Shown: one piece after another, positions 28,232-36,900 of the stretch
How the letters are laid out: every line of letters begins with the position of its first letter
How positions within the stretch are numbered: position 1 is the first letter of the stretch
DNA from: Chloroflexota bacterium
Lineage (GTDB): Bacteria; Chloroflexota; Anaerolineae; Aggregatilineales; J027
DNA length: 64,000 nucleotides
Direction of reading: 5' to 3'
NCBI GenBank assembly: GCA_016234595.1
Contig: JACRBG010000002.1
Span: 186,001-250,000, forward strand
Notes under the pieces: generated by a model
What the model saw: only the letters and a program-made list of their open reading frames with translations
Told to the model about the DNA's origin: nothing
The model's database searches: none
Translations under genes and position numbers: made by a program

Positions 28232-28267
28232 TTGACACGTTGTCAACCCTTCATTTCAGTTTATAAT
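28232..28267 (+). promoter_or_regulatory. LacI gene promoter with overlapping operator dyad
   Basis: TTGTCA (28240-28245), a 16-nt spacer and TATAAT (28262-28267). TTGACA-CGT-TGTCAA (28232-28246) is a 6+6 inverted repeat covering the -35 hexamer, fitting an autoregulatory LacI-family site shared with the divergent GH4 remnant. Confidence 0.6.
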
Positions 28268-28357
28268 TTGATAAATAATATGTGTGTCCCATCATAGAAA
28301 ATTTAACGGAAAAATTTCACTGAGATTTTTAGAATTATTGTAAACTAGGAAAGACTC

Positions 28358-29377
28358 ATGGCCTCTCGCCCTAAACTCACTGAAGTTGCTGAGTTAGCTG
28401 GTGTTTCGATTGGAACTGCCTCCCAAGCACTCAATAACAAAATTGGTGTTGCGCCAGAAACCCGCCAGCGTGTACTGGAAGCCGCTCAAAAGCTAGGGTA
28501 TTTGCAATACAGCCCGTCTCGATTCAATCCCAACATTTCGACAGTGGGCGTGTTGATGAAACATCCCAAAGATGACCCTGATATTGTGAATCCGTTCTAC
28601 TCATATGTGTTGGCAGGGGCCGAACGAGAATGTCAGCGTCATAACCTTAGCCTAATGTATGCCAGTATTGAAGTGGATGAGTTTTCGCGGGCCTTATCAT
28701 GGCCGCCCATGTTGTCGGAGCAGCAAGTGGATGGCTTGTTAATCGTGGGGGCATTTTTGGAACCCACCATTTCGCAAATTAGTGAACAAGCTGGATTACC
28801 GATTGTGTTGGTAGATGGTTATGCCTATAACAATGATTGTGATAGGGTTGTAACCGATAACGTCAATGGCGCTTTTGCGGCGGTGAACTATCTCATTGAT
28901 CAAGGGCATCGGCATATTGGTTTAATTGGTAGTGATGCGAATGCCTATCCTAGCATCCGAGAACGTCGTAAAGGATATACCCGCGCTTTAAAAACCCATG
29001 AAATTTCCAAACAATACATCGAAGACAGTATCCTTGAACGTGAATCTGCATATGCGGCTACGGTGCGCCTGCTAGAACGTGCGCCCCAAATTACTGCGAT
29101 TTTTGCTTGCAATGATGACACCGCGATTGCCTGTATGAAAGCCGCGCGTGAGATGGGCCGCCGTCTCCCCGACGACTTATCGGTCATTGGTTTCGATGAC
29201 ATTGATTTAGCCCAAGAAATTGTCCCCACCTTAACAACCATCCATGTTGATAAGCTACTGATGGGTGCGATGGGTGTTCGACACTTGGTTGATCGTGTTA
29301 GAGACCCTGAACGCGCCTCCTTGACCACCTCGCTTGGCACACAGTTGATTATTCGAGAGTCCGTCATCGGGATTTAG
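28358..29377 (+). CDS. LacI-family transcriptional regulator
   Basis: A 339-residue sugar-responsive repressor. The N-terminal HTH and hinge are at residues 5-55 (TEVAELAGVSIGTASQALNN, ETRQRVLEAAQKLGY). The periplasmic-binding-protein-like effector domain is at about 65-335 and includes VTDNVNGAFAAVNYLIDQGHRHIGLIG and the C-terminal signature PDDLSVIGFDDIDLAQEIVPTLTTI. The ligand is probably a sugar; the adjacent GH4 remnant suggests an alpha- or beta-galactoside/glucoside, by inference. Spacing to the ABC exporter downstream is 131 bp, so co-transcription is possible but not clear. Confidence 0.93.
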   Translation: MASRPKLTEVAELAGVSIGTASQALNNKIGVAPETRQRVLEAAQKLGYLQYSPSRFNPNISTVGVLMKHPKDDPDIVNPFYSYVLAGAERECQRHNLSLMYASIEVDEFSRALSWPPMLSEQQVDGLLIVGAFLEPTISQISEQAGLPIVLVDGYAYNNDCDRVVTDNVNGAFAAVNYLIDQGHRHIGLIGSDANAYPSIRERRKGYTRALKTHEISKQYIEDSILERESAYAATVRLLERAPQITAIFACNDDTAIACMKAAREMGRRLPDDLSVIGFDDIDLAQEIVPTLTTIHVDKLLMGAMGVRHLVDRVRDPERASLTTSLGTQLIIRESVIGI

Positions 29378-29508
29378 TCGCCTTCATTTTGCCTGCGGGT
29401 TCCTCTTGGTCAATGCGACCAGCCTGCTATTTGCCGGGTATTGTCGGGGAGTGCAACAATACTAAGCTAGGCTTTGATTTGGCACAGTTTTACATGGGAT
29501 TGGGTTAA

Positions 29509-31299
29509 ATGTTACAAACGAGTGATATGCGTCGGGATGTTGACCGACTTCTCAGCTATCCCTATAGCCAGCGCCGCCCTTTACGAACTGTATTTTATCT
29601 ATATCAAGAAGAGCGTAAGCGTCTAGGATTGGCTGTCATTTGGTTTATCATCAAACACAGCGGTGTTTGGGCTATGCCGTTGGTCACAGCGAGCGTGATA
29701 GATGTGGTTGCCAATCATCAACCTATTTCGCGGCTGTGGATTTATGCGGCGATCTTACTGTTTATTTTTCTGCAAAATATCCCAACCCACTACCTGTTTA
29801 TTCTCAATCTCAGCACCGCCACCCGCAATATGGAAACACGCTTGCGAGCATCCGTCGCACGTCGTTTACAACAGCTTTCCATCCAGTTTTATCATCAACA
29901 GAGTAGCGGTAAACTGAACACCAAAATGCTGCGCGATGTTGAAGTCATTCAACAAACGACCTCATTAGTATTTCAGGCCATTCCAGCGGCTGTCTTCACA
30001 CTCATTTTTGCACTCGTCGTCACAGCGATACGCGCCCCAGCTTTCCTAATCTTTTTCGTTTTGACCGTGCCCTCAGCGGCCCTCTTGATTCAAAAACTCC
30101 GCACGGCCCTAAAACAGCGTAATCGTGCCTTTCGGGTCGAGGTTGAGGGCATGTCCTCTAGCCTTATTGAGATGATCCACCTCATCCCAATTACACGCGC
30201 TCATGGTCTTGAAGAAGAAGAACTACGCCGGGTAGAAGAACGGCTCTACAAGGTGCGGTCAACTGGAATCCGCCTAGATGCGATTAATGCCATTTTTGGG
30301 GCGTCCTCATGGGTCGTGTTTCGCATTTTTGAACTGCTTTGTTTGGTCGTCGCGGCATATATGGCCTATCACAATTATGGTTCGATTAGCCTTGGTGATG
30401 TGATTATGGTGACAGGCTATTTCACCAACCTAACCAACGCCGTCATGCAAATCACCAATATTTTGCCCGACATCACACGGGGTTTTGAATCCATCTATTC
30501 GCTGGGTGAAATCCTTGAAGAACCAGACATAGAACATAACGAAGGTAAGCAGGTCGTTCATGCTTTGCACGGCCATTTTCGTTTTGAAAAAGTTGGCTAT
30601 GCCTATCCTGACAGCATGGAATACTCCGTCAAGGATATTTCAATGGAAGTACGCCCCGGCGAAACTGTTGCTCTGGTTGGGCATTCGGGCGCAGGTAAAA
30701 CGACTTTGCTGAATTTGGTCATTGGATTTTTACGCCCTAGTGAAGGCCGCATTATTCTGGATGGACAAGATATGAAGGGATTGGATTTACGCACCTATCG
30801 CCGCTTTTTAGCTTTTGTGCCCCAAGAAACTGTTCTTTTTGAGGGGACGGTGCGTGATAATATCACCTATGGCATCAGCAAGTTTGATCCGACTCAATTG
30901 CAACAAGCCATTCATGATGCCAACCTTGATGAATTTATCGAAAAACTGCCCGAGGGTCTAGATACCCTAATTGGTGAAAATGGCGCACGACTTTCCGGGG
31001 GGCAACGTCAGCGGATTGCCATTGCACGGGCACTTATCCGTAATCCGCGTGTTTTGGTTTTAGATGAAGCCACCTCCGCGCTCGATACCCACTCGGAAGC
31101 CTTGATCCAAGAGGCGCTTCTACGTTTGATGAAAAATCGCACGACCTTTGTCGTAGCCCATCGGCTTTCGACCGTGCAGAATGCCGACCGCATCATTGTT
31201 TTGGAAAACGGCCAAATTGCGGAAGTGGGCACGCATGATGAGCTACTGACCAGACAGGGGGTGTATGCTCAATTATATGGACATTATGTTCCCGAATAG
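29509..31299 (+). CDS. ABC exporter, fused permease/ATPase half-transporter
   Basis: A 596-residue type IV (MsbA/LmrA-like) half-transporter, functional as a dimer in the membrane. About six transmembrane helices lie in residues 35-320. The ATPase has Walker A GHSGAGKT at 391-398, the Q-loop in AFVPQET, signature LSGGQ at 495-499, Walker B RVLVLDE at 514-520 and the H-loop histidine H551 in VVAHRLST. All catalytic residues are present. The transported substrate (lipid, drug or peptide) cannot be told. No second half-transporter lies next to it, so a homodimer is likely. It is convergent with the inositol-dehydrogenase-like gene. Confidence 0.94.
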   Translation: MLQTSDMRRDVDRLLSYPYSQRRPLRTVFYLYQEERKRLGLAVIWFIIKHSGVWAMPLVTASVIDVVANHQPISRLWIYAAILLFIFLQNIPTHYLFILNLSTATRNMETRLRASVARRLQQLSIQFYHQQSSGKLNTKMLRDVEVIQQTTSLVFQAIPAAVFTLIFALVVTAIRAPAFLIFFVLTVPSAALLIQKLRTALKQRNRAFRVEVEGMSSSLIEMIHLIPITRAHGLEEEELRRVEERLYKVRSTGIRLDAINAIFGASSWVVFRIFELLCLVVAAYMAYHNYGSISLGDVIMVTGYFTNLTNAVMQITNILPDITRGFESIYSLGEILEEPDIEHNEGKQVVHALHGHFRFEKVGYAYPDSMEYSVKDISMEVRPGETVALVGHSGAGKTTLLNLVIGFLRPSEGRIILDGQDMKGLDLRTYRRFLAFVPQETVLFEGTVRDNITYGISKFDPTQLQQAIHDANLDEFIEKLPEGLDTLIGENGARLSGGQRQRIAIARALIRNPRVLVLDEATSALDTHSEALIQEALLRLMKNRTTFVVAHRLSTVQNADRIIVLENGQIAEVGTHDELLTRQGVYAQLYGHYVPE

Positions 31300-31343
31300 A
31301 GCGAGCAAAGGCGGCCTTGAGTTTGACCGCCTCTGCTATTTAG

Positions 31344-32363
31344 CTATTGAATTTCGTTGATGTAAACAACCCGCTGTTCGTGTTGAGAAACAGTGGCAGC
31401 CATCGCAACTTGCAAAGCCGCCCGGGCATCGGTTGGGGTTACTTGCGGCGGTTTGCCATCACGCAGACATTCGGCGAAATGCTCAATTTGTTTGGTATAG
31501 GCGGGGCCAAAGCGTTCCTTAAAATAAGGCACTACATCGTGCCGCACCCCAATATCTTTGGTCAAAGTCAAAACAGGTGTCTCTTGCAAATAGCCAATTT
31601 CGAGTGTGCCTTTGGTGCCGACCACCGTACAGCGAATATCGTAACCATAACCAGCGGTGCGGCTGACTTCCACATTACCAAGGCCGTTATTGGCAAAGCG
31701 CACACTAATCATGGCATTATCCACATCCCCCACTTCAAGGAGTTCAGGATAGACATTGCTGGCTGTTTCAGTATAGACGCGCTCAACCTCAGCCCCCATC
31801 ATCCAGCGGATAATATCGAAGTCATGGATTGCCATGTCCACAATTAACCCACCGCTGACGGCTGGATTGGCAAATTCTAGGCTAGTGCGGAAAGGGTCAC
31901 GCCCGATAGATCGTATGACGATTGGCTGCCCTATCACATCGGCATCTATTTGGCGACGGGCTTCGACATAAGCCTTGTCAAAACGGCGCATAAAACCCAC
32001 TTGAAACATGACTCCGGCCTTGTGAACTGCGGTTAGCATTTCATCGGTTGCCGCAAGAGTCAGCGCGGTAGGTTTTTCGCAAAAAATCGCTTTGCCAGCA
32101 GCCGCAGCCGCTAGTACAACATCGCGGTGGGTACTGGTGGAAGTGGCGACAATCACTCCCTGAATTTCTTTATCGGCTAATAAGTCGTGATAATCGGAAT
32201 ATCCTTTTACGCTGTTGCTCTTTGCCGTAAACGCTTCAAGGGTGGGTGGATAGGCATCTGCCACCGCAACCAATGTTGCATCTTCAATTTGGCTAGCGAC
32301 ATGCGAGGCATAAACCTGCCCCATTCGCCCAATTCCAATGACCCCAATTCCAATTTTTGCCAT
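31344..32363 (-). CDS. Inositol 2-dehydrogenase-like Gfo/Idh/MocA oxidoreductase
   Basis: A 339-residue NAD-dependent dehydrogenase. Rossmann motif VIGIGRMGQVYA, CEKPTALT, and the inositol dehydrogenase-like segments GFMRRFDKAY and VDMAIHDFDIIRWM place it closer to IolG than the two paralogues at 3-5 kb. The expected reaction is oxidation of myo-inositol or a related polyol at C2. GTGAGG precedes the ATG. No other inositol-catabolic gene is in the window, so the true substrate may be a different sugar. The strong terminator at 32417-32449 insulates it from the rhodanese operon upstream. Confidence 0.88.
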   Translation of the reverse strand: MAKIGIGVIGIGRMGQVYASHVASQIEDATLVAVADAYPPTLEAFTAKSNSVKGYSDYHDLLADKEIQGVIVATSTSTHRDVVLAAAAAGKAIFCEKPTALTLAATDEMLTAVHKAGVMFQVGFMRRFDKAYVEARRQIDADVIGQPIVIRSIGRDPFRTSLEFANPAVSGGLIVDMAIHDFDIIRWMMGAEVERVYTETASNVYPELLEVGDVDNAMISVRFANNGLGNVEVSRTAGYGYDIRCTVVGTKGTLEIGYLQETPVLTLTKDIGVRHDVVPYFKERFGPAYTKQIEHFAECLRDGKPPQVTPTDARAALQVAMAATVSQHEQRVVYINEIQ

Positions 32364-32416
32364 ATCGTAAACCTCACTCTAAACAATAAGGATCAATAGT
32401 AAGGATATTCTAGTTG

Positions 32417-32449
32417 AAAAAACAAAAAGGAGGGTGAATCACCCTCCTG
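32417..32449 (-). terminator. Intrinsic terminator of the sulfur operon
   Basis: On the minus strand GGAGGGTGA and TCACCCTCC form a 9-bp perfect stem directly followed by TTTTTGTTTTTT. It ends the operon that runs 35879 to 32481. Confidence 0.92.
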
Positions 32450-32480
32450 TCTAAACTAGGTTTACTTGAATGGGTAATGC

Positions 32481-32960
32481 TTATTCAATTGGATAACCAG
32501 CCGACCGCCATTCCGTAAGACCACCTGTCATACTGGTGATCTTATCAAAGCCCGCATCGCGCAAAATATCGCGCCCTTGCTGGCTACGATTGCCGGAACG
32601 ACAAACAACCACGATGTTTTGATCTTTGGGGAGTTCATCCACCCGACTAGCAAGCTCACCAAGAGGAATCAGCGTTGCACCGGGGATATGAAAGTCAGCC
32701 CATTCGTCCGGCTCGCGTACATCCAAAATGAATGCGCCATCATCGCGCATCTTAGCGGCCTCACTCACTGAGATTTCAGAGTCGAGGCTACCCGATTTGC
32801 TGTCACCTTGGAGCAAGACGATTGCGCCAACGATGACCAGCAATAGAACTCCGACAGCAGGGACAAGCCATTTGGCATTTTTCTGAAAAAAACTTTGTTT
32901 GGCGGGACGGCGCGTGCGACGATGGGCCTGTTGAGATTGAGCGGTTGATTTAGTCACCAT
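32481..32960 (-). CDS. Membrane-anchored rhodanese-domain sulfurtransferase
   Basis: A 159-residue protein. A basic N-terminus and one transmembrane helix (about residues 29-51, WLVPAVGVLLLVIVGAIVLL) are followed by a single rhodanese domain with catalytic cysteine in the VVVCRSGNRS loop. By the positive-inside rule the rhodanese domain faces outside the cytoplasm. It would accept and pass on sulfane sulfur at the membrane surface. The ATG at 32960 (MVTKS) is preferred over a GTG at 32966 because GGAG lies 5 nt before it. It follows the DUF302 stop by 2 nt and is the last gene of the operon. Confidence 0.88.
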   Translation of the reverse strand: MVTKSTAQSQQAHRRTRRPAKQSFFQKNAKWLVPAVGVLLLVIVGAIVLLQGDSKSGSLDSEISVSEAAKMRDDGAFILDVREPDEWADFHIPGATLIPLGELASRVDELPKDQNIVVVCRSGNRSQQGRDILRDAGFDKITSMTGGLTEWRSAGYPIE

Positions 32961-32962
32961 GA

Positions 32963-33367
32963 TCACTCCTTTTTCAGCGCATCTAGGACTTTTTCTAAAC
33001 GCTGACGGGCCTCGTCTGCAATGGGTTGCATTTGCGGGTTTTGAATCACTCCTAGCATAACCAGTGGGTCAATAATGCCCACTTGGATTATACCCGGTTC
33101 AATTTCAGACAAGGTGACATTGCAGGGCAATAGTAGGCCAACTTCTGGCTCGGCCTCAAGAGCTTGGTGGGCCAGATTTGGATTGCACGCCCCTAAAATC
33201 TTATAGGGTCGGAAATCCACATTCAGTTTTTGTTTAAGGGTGCTTGTGACATCAATCTCGGTCAACACCCCAAAGCCTTGCGTTTTGAGTGCGTCGGTCA
33301 CCTGCGCCTGCGCTGTTGCAAAATCAGTATGGAGTTGGGTTGTTAGGCCCAAGTTGGTCTTATCCAT
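32963..33367 (-). CDS. DUF302 domain protein
   Basis: A 134-residue DUF302 protein (LTTQLHTDFATAQAQVTDALKTQGFGVLTEIDV; YKILGACNPNLAHQALEAEPEVGLLLPCNV). DUF302 proteins occur next to rhodanese, TauE and sulfur-oxidation genes, and I know of no established activity. The CNP and PCN cysteines are conserved-looking. The start at 33367 (MDKTN) overlaps the upstream MBL-rhodanese gene by 8 nt and has AAGGAGG upstream; the longer frame from 33391 is inside that gene and not needed. Confidence 0.88.
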   Translation of the reverse strand: MDKTNLGLTTQLHTDFATAQAQVTDALKTQGFGVLTEIDVTSTLKQKLNVDFRPYKILGACNPNLAHQALEAEPEVGLLLPCNVTLSEIEPGIIQVGIIDPLVMLGVIQNPQMQPIADEARQRLEKVLDALKKE

Positions 33368-34772
33368 GTTTGATGACCTCCTTCGTACCACGTTCTATCG
33401 GTAAACCATTTTGCATCCAATACATTGTTCCGCCTAAGACGTTATAGACCTTCTTGAAGCCTTTTTTGCCAAATAATGCGGTCGCTGATTGGCTGCGGCT
33501 CCCCGTCGCGCAAATCACCGCAATAGGTCGTTCGGCGTCAAGTGTGTCAATAAGTTTGCCAAGCTGACCCAGTGGCATTAACACCGCGCTGGGGACATGG
33601 CCTTGGGCATATTCCCATGACTCACGCACATCAACCACAATAGGTGGCTGGGCGGAATTGAGTAGTTTATCAAGCTCGGCGGGTTCAATATCGTGTACAT
33701 CCCCACTAGCAATTGGTAATCCCATTGCCTCCCATGTGGCTAGACTGTCGGCCAGATAGCCGACCACTTCGTCGAAGCCAACCCGGGCCAAACTGTAGCG
33801 GACATGGGCATAGTCTTCCGGATTTTGCAACAGCAGAATCACTGGCATGTCGGGTGATAGGGCAAACCCAATCCGATTGGAGAGTTGGTCATCGGCTTCT
33901 AGGTGGACCGCACCGGGGATATGTCTATCTAGATAATCGGCTTTGGGACGAGTATCCAACAATGCCGCTCCTTGACGGAAATAGGGAATCGCGTCTTGAA
34001 TTGAGAGGCCTCGCACTTGCAATTCACCTAGGGCACGCGGGCCTGTACGATTCATGGCCTTGATGCGGGTGTGATTGGCGGGTTGTTCCGGCAGTTGGCT
34101 AGTGGCGTAATCTACAAATTCGTCTTTCTCGCGTGGGGCGAGGGCGGGGTTATGATGTTTTTCGTAACCAAGTGAAGTACTGCGAACAGAACCGATGGAC
34201 TTGCCACATAATGATCCCGCCCCATGACCGGGGTAGATCAGAACACCATCATTGAGAGTAAGAAATTCATTATGCAGGCTATCGTACATCTGCCCAGCTA
34301 AGCCGCGCGCTGCCTCAATCCCTACCAAATCGGGCCGACCTATATCCCCCACAAATAGCGTGTCGCCTGTCAAAGCCATCCATGGCTCATCAGCGCGGGT
34401 AGTGTCCGCAACCAATAAGGTGATGCTTTCAGGGGTGTGGCCCGGAGTATGCCGCACGTGCAAACGAATATTGCCGAGTTCGATTACATCCCCACCGTGT
34501 AAAGGTTGGTGGGCAAATTCGGCCTTGCCCAATTCATGGACATAAATGGTGGCCCCGGTGCGACCCGCTAATTCGGTATTGCCCGAGACATGGTCGGCGT
34601 GTAAATGGGTTTCGATAATGTGGGTGATTTTGAGGTTTTTTGATAGCGCCACATCCAAATATTTTTGGACATCGCGGTCAGGGTCAACAACGGCCCCGAC
34701 ACCGTGCGCTTCACATCCTACGAGATAGGAGGCGCAGCCTATACCTTCGATGAAAAATTGTTGGATATACAT
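33360..34772 (-). CDS. MBL-fold persulfide dioxygenase-like/rhodanese fusion (CstB-like)
   Basis: A 470-residue three-domain protein. The metallo-beta-lactamase domain (1-230) has HLHADH (H56, H58, D60, H61), H112 in TPGHTPES and D137 in TGDTLF, matching the mono-iron ligands of ETHE1-type persulfide dioxygenases. The first rhodanese domain (about 262-350) lacks the catalytic cysteine (VILLLQNPED). The second (about 370-465) has C421 in VICATGSRSQ. This MBL, inactive rhodanese, active rhodanese order is that of CstB. It would oxidise low-molecular-weight persulfide to sulfite or thiosulfate. The gene follows TauE by 16 nt, consistent with sulfite or sulfur-oxyanion export. Confidence 0.92.
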   Translation of the reverse strand: MYIQQFFIEGIGCASYLVGCEAHGVGAVVDPDRDVQKYLDVALSKNLKITHIIETHLHADHVSGNTELAGRTGATIYVHELGKAEFAHQPLHGGDVIELGNIRLHVRHTPGHTPESITLLVADTTRADEPWMALTGDTLFVGDIGRPDLVGIEAARGLAGQMYDSLHNEFLTLNDGVLIYPGHGAGSLCGKSIGSVRSTSLGYEKHHNPALAPREKDEFVDYATSQLPEQPANHTRIKAMNRTGPRALGELQVRGLSIQDAIPYFRQGAALLDTRPKADYLDRHIPGAVHLEADDQLSNRIGFALSPDMPVILLLQNPEDYAHVRYSLARVGFDEVVGYLADSLATWEAMGLPIASGDVHDIEPAELDKLLNSAQPPIVVDVRESWEYAQGHVPSAVLMPLGQLGKLIDTLDAERPIAVICATGSRSQSATALFGKKGFKKVYNVLGGTMYWMQNGLPIERGTKEVIKHG

Positions 34773-34788
34773 GTGATTCCCTATGGCA

Positions 34789-35538
34789 TTACAGTAAATT
34801 TGGAAGATTGTCGTACAGCAAAACGATGGCTAAACCAATCACAAAAAGAGCAAAGGCTTGGCGTAGATGGTCAGCCCGTATACGGTTGGCGTAGTGCGCC
34901 CCTACAAATGTTCCGGCGAACCCCGATGCTATAAAGGTCATCATCAGGCCTATATCTAATGAGACATGGCTTAAATGCCCCATAAATCCGGCAAAACTAT
35001 TCATGGCAATGACCACTAGCGATGTCCCCACGGCCTGCTGGAAGGGTAACCCAACCAACATAACAAGAGCTGGTACAATTAAAAAGCCACCGCCAACCCC
35101 CAATAGGCCCGTTAACAAGCCAACCCCCGCGCCGCTGACCACAATCACAATCCAATTCATCTCTTTTTTAGCGACAGTAGCGGGACGGGGGGCGAACGTC
35201 ATGAGCAGGCCGATGGTGAGCATCAAACAAGCGAAAATCGTGAGGAGCAATGGCTTCGCAAAATGTTGGGATAGGCCAGCTGATAAATAAGCCATCCCAA
35301 TGCCTGCTCCCCCAAATAACAAGGCCACCCGCCAATTCAGTGTGCCTTGATTTCGATGGAAATAAGCCCCGATAGCGCTATTGGTTCCGACAACGGCTAG
35401 AGAGGTTGTCACCGCGACTTGAGGTGACTGACCAACCAAATAGACCAATGCGGGTACGGTCAAAATAGAACCACCTCCACCGAGCAAGCCTAAAGTTAGC
35501 CCAATGACAAAGCCTATGAGTAGACCCGTCAAGATCAT
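34789..35538 (-). CDS. TauE/SafE-family sulfite/sulfur-anion exporter
   Basis: A 249-residue polytopic membrane protein with about eight helices in two homologous halves. Each half carries the glycine-rich family motif (LGLLGGGGSILTVPALVYL near the start and LLTGLLGVGGGFLIVPALVML in the middle). The family exports sulfite or organosulfonates. The ATG at 35538 overlaps the rhodanese stop as ATGA and replaces a longer frame that lies inside the upstream gene. Its place between rhodanese and persulfide dioxygenase genes supports removal of the sulfite made by the latter. Confidence 0.9.
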   Translation of the reverse strand: MILTGLLIGFVIGLTLGLLGGGGSILTVPALVYLVGQSPQVAVTTSLAVVGTNSAIGAYFHRNQGTLNWRVALLFGGAGIGMAYLSAGLSQHFAKPLLLTIFACLMLTIGLLMTFAPRPATVAKKEMNWIVIVVSGAGVGLLTGLLGVGGGFLIVPALVMLVGLPFQQAVGTSLVVIAMNSFAGFMGHLSHVSLDIGLMMTFIASGFAGTFVGAHYANRIRADHLRQAFALFVIGLAIVLLYDNLPNLL

Positions 35539-35879
35539 CGAGCACCTTGTTTGACTGGCAGGCCAGCCCGTTGCCATGCTCCCATACCACCCTTGAGATT
35601 AATGGCTTCATAGCCAGCCGCCCGCAGTTGACGAGCCGCTGCACCACTCCGCGCTCCTGAGCGGCATACGCAGAGGACAGCTTTATCTTTGGGGAGTTCG
35701 GCTAACCGCTGATTCAATTTATCAAGAGGGATGAGCTTGGCTGAAGCAATATGCCCTACTTGAAATTCAGAGGGTTGACGCACATCTAGTACGACAAACT
35801 CTTTAAGCCGAGGCTCGGCTTCTTGTACTGAAAGTGAGTTATTAGAACCCTGCCCCGTTAATTTCTTGAATAATTCCAT
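35535..35879 (-). CDS. Single-domain rhodanese sulfurtransferase
   Basis: A 114-residue cytoplasmic rhodanese with catalytic cysteine in VLCVCRSGARSGAA and the FVVLDVRQPSEFQVGHI entry motif. It is the first gene of the sulfur operon. AAGGGAG lies 7-8 nt before the ATG at 35879 (MELFKK). The frame extends further upstream to 35960, but that part overlaps the LysR promoter and has no homology character. It ends with an ATGA overlap to TauE. It probably loads sulfane sulfur onto low-molecular thiols or passes it to the CstB-like protein. Confidence 0.9.
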   Translation of the reverse strand: MELFKKLTGQGSNNSLSVQEAEPRLKEFVVLDVRQPSEFQVGHIASAKLIPLDKLNQRLAELPKDKAVLCVCRSGARSGAAARQLRAAGYEAINLKGGMGAWQRAGLPVKQGAR

Positions 35880-35924
35880 GGTGATCTCCCTTTTGATTGT
35901 TGGACTATCATCCCCGATTTTAAT

Positions 35925-35962
35925 TTGGTCAGGCAGAGCCAATCGCTTATACTGTGGCATAA
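35925..35962 (+). promoter_or_regulatory. lysR promoter with LTTR-type dyad, in the divergent control region
   Basis: TTGGTC (35925-35930), a 17-nt spacer and TATACT (35948-35953). TTAT-N8-ATAA (35947-35962), extended to CTTAT/ATAAG, covers the -10 box. This is the shape of a LysR-type binding site and fits autorepression plus control of the divergent sulfur operon. Confidence 0.6.
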
Positions 35963-35985
35963 GTAAAACTTATAGTAGGAAAACC

Positions 35986-36900
35986 ATGCTCGATCTTCGT
36001 AAACTCGAAATTTTTCAGACGGTGGTTGAAACAGGCAGTTTTAGCCTTGCTGCTGAACGCTTATTTTTGACACAGGCAGCCGTGAGCCAGCACATCAAAG
36101 AATTAGAGATAGGCTTGGGGACAGATTTATTTGTGCGGGGGCGCCGTGGGGTAGTCTTGACCGCGTCAGGTGAAATTTTAGCGGATTACACCCGCCGCAT
36201 ACTCCATTTAGTTACAGAAGCGGCTGTCGCAGTGACTGATGTGGCCCATCTTAAACGTGGGGAGATTCGGCTTGGGGCGACCCCCGGCATTGGTGGTTAT
36301 GTTATTCCGGGCTGGATGCAGTCTTTCCGTAAAGTCTATCCGCAATTGACCCTTTCTTTAACCACTGATGTCACCGACGGCATTGTAGATTTGTTGCAGC
36401 GCGATCGCCTTGACCTTGCCTTTGTTGAAGGTGAGACAGAGGAAACTGATTGGTTGGGCTATGTCGCCTTGCGCGAAGTTCAGCAGTTGGTTGCCGTGGG
36501 GCGAGGACATGCGTGGTGCTCCTTAGAGGCTGTGCCATTGGAAGCCCTTTGTACCCAAAAATTTGTGATGCGCTCCAAAGATAGTCAGACCCGTCGGTGG
36601 CTTGAAGGTCAGTTGGCTAAATATGGGGTTGTACCGGAAATCGCCGCCGAATTTGATAGCCCCGAAGCGTTAAAACAGGCCGTGATTGCTGGCATGGGCA
36701 TTACCATTTTGCCGGAATATACCCTTCAGTTAGAGTTGCAATCTAAACTGATGCGGGCGCTGCCATTGCAAGGGCTTTCGCTGAACCGTGTTTTAAAACT
36801 CATCTGGAATCAGCAAAAACCCTTGGGCCCAATAGCACATGCTTTCCTAACGCATCTTGCCGAGCAATTTCCGGCCTTGCACGATTTCTACTCACTATAG
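35986..36900 (+). CDS. LysR-family transcriptional regulator of the sulfur operon
   Basis: A 304-residue LTTR. The N-terminal winged HTH is at residues 1-60 (LRKLEIFQTVVETGSFSLAAERLFLTQAAVSQHIKELE), and a LysR-substrate domain follows at about 90-295 with RLGATPGIGGYVIPGWM. The subgroup resembles CysL/CbbR-like regulators by motif only. It is divergent from the rhodanese-TauE-CstB operon with 106 bp between the starts, the usual position for an LTTR controlling its neighbour. The ATG at 35986 follows TAGGA; the longer upstream frame overlaps the promoter. The 3' end overlaps the convergent GH71/99-like gene by 13 nt. Confidence 0.92.
   Translation: MLDLRKLEIFQTVVETGSFSLAAERLFLTQAAVSQHIKELEIGLGTDLFVRGRRGVVLTASGEILADYTRRILHLVTEAAVAVTDVAHLKRGEIRLGATPGIGGYVIPGWMQSFRKVYPQLTLSLTTDVTDGIVDLLQRDRLDLAFVEGETEETDWLGYVALREVQQLVAVGRGHAWCSLEAVPLEALCTQKFVMRSKDSQTRRWLEGQLAKYGVVPEIAAEFDSPEALKQAVIAGMGITILPEYTLQLELQSKLMRALPLQGLSLNRVLKLIWNQQKPLGPIAHAFLTHLAEQFPALHDFYSL

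Noticed and set aside
31301-31335. Terminator between the ABC exporter and the inositol-dehydrogenase-like gene
   Set aside because: AGGCGG/CCGCCT can pair over a 12-nt loop but there is no T-run; too weak to list as a feature.
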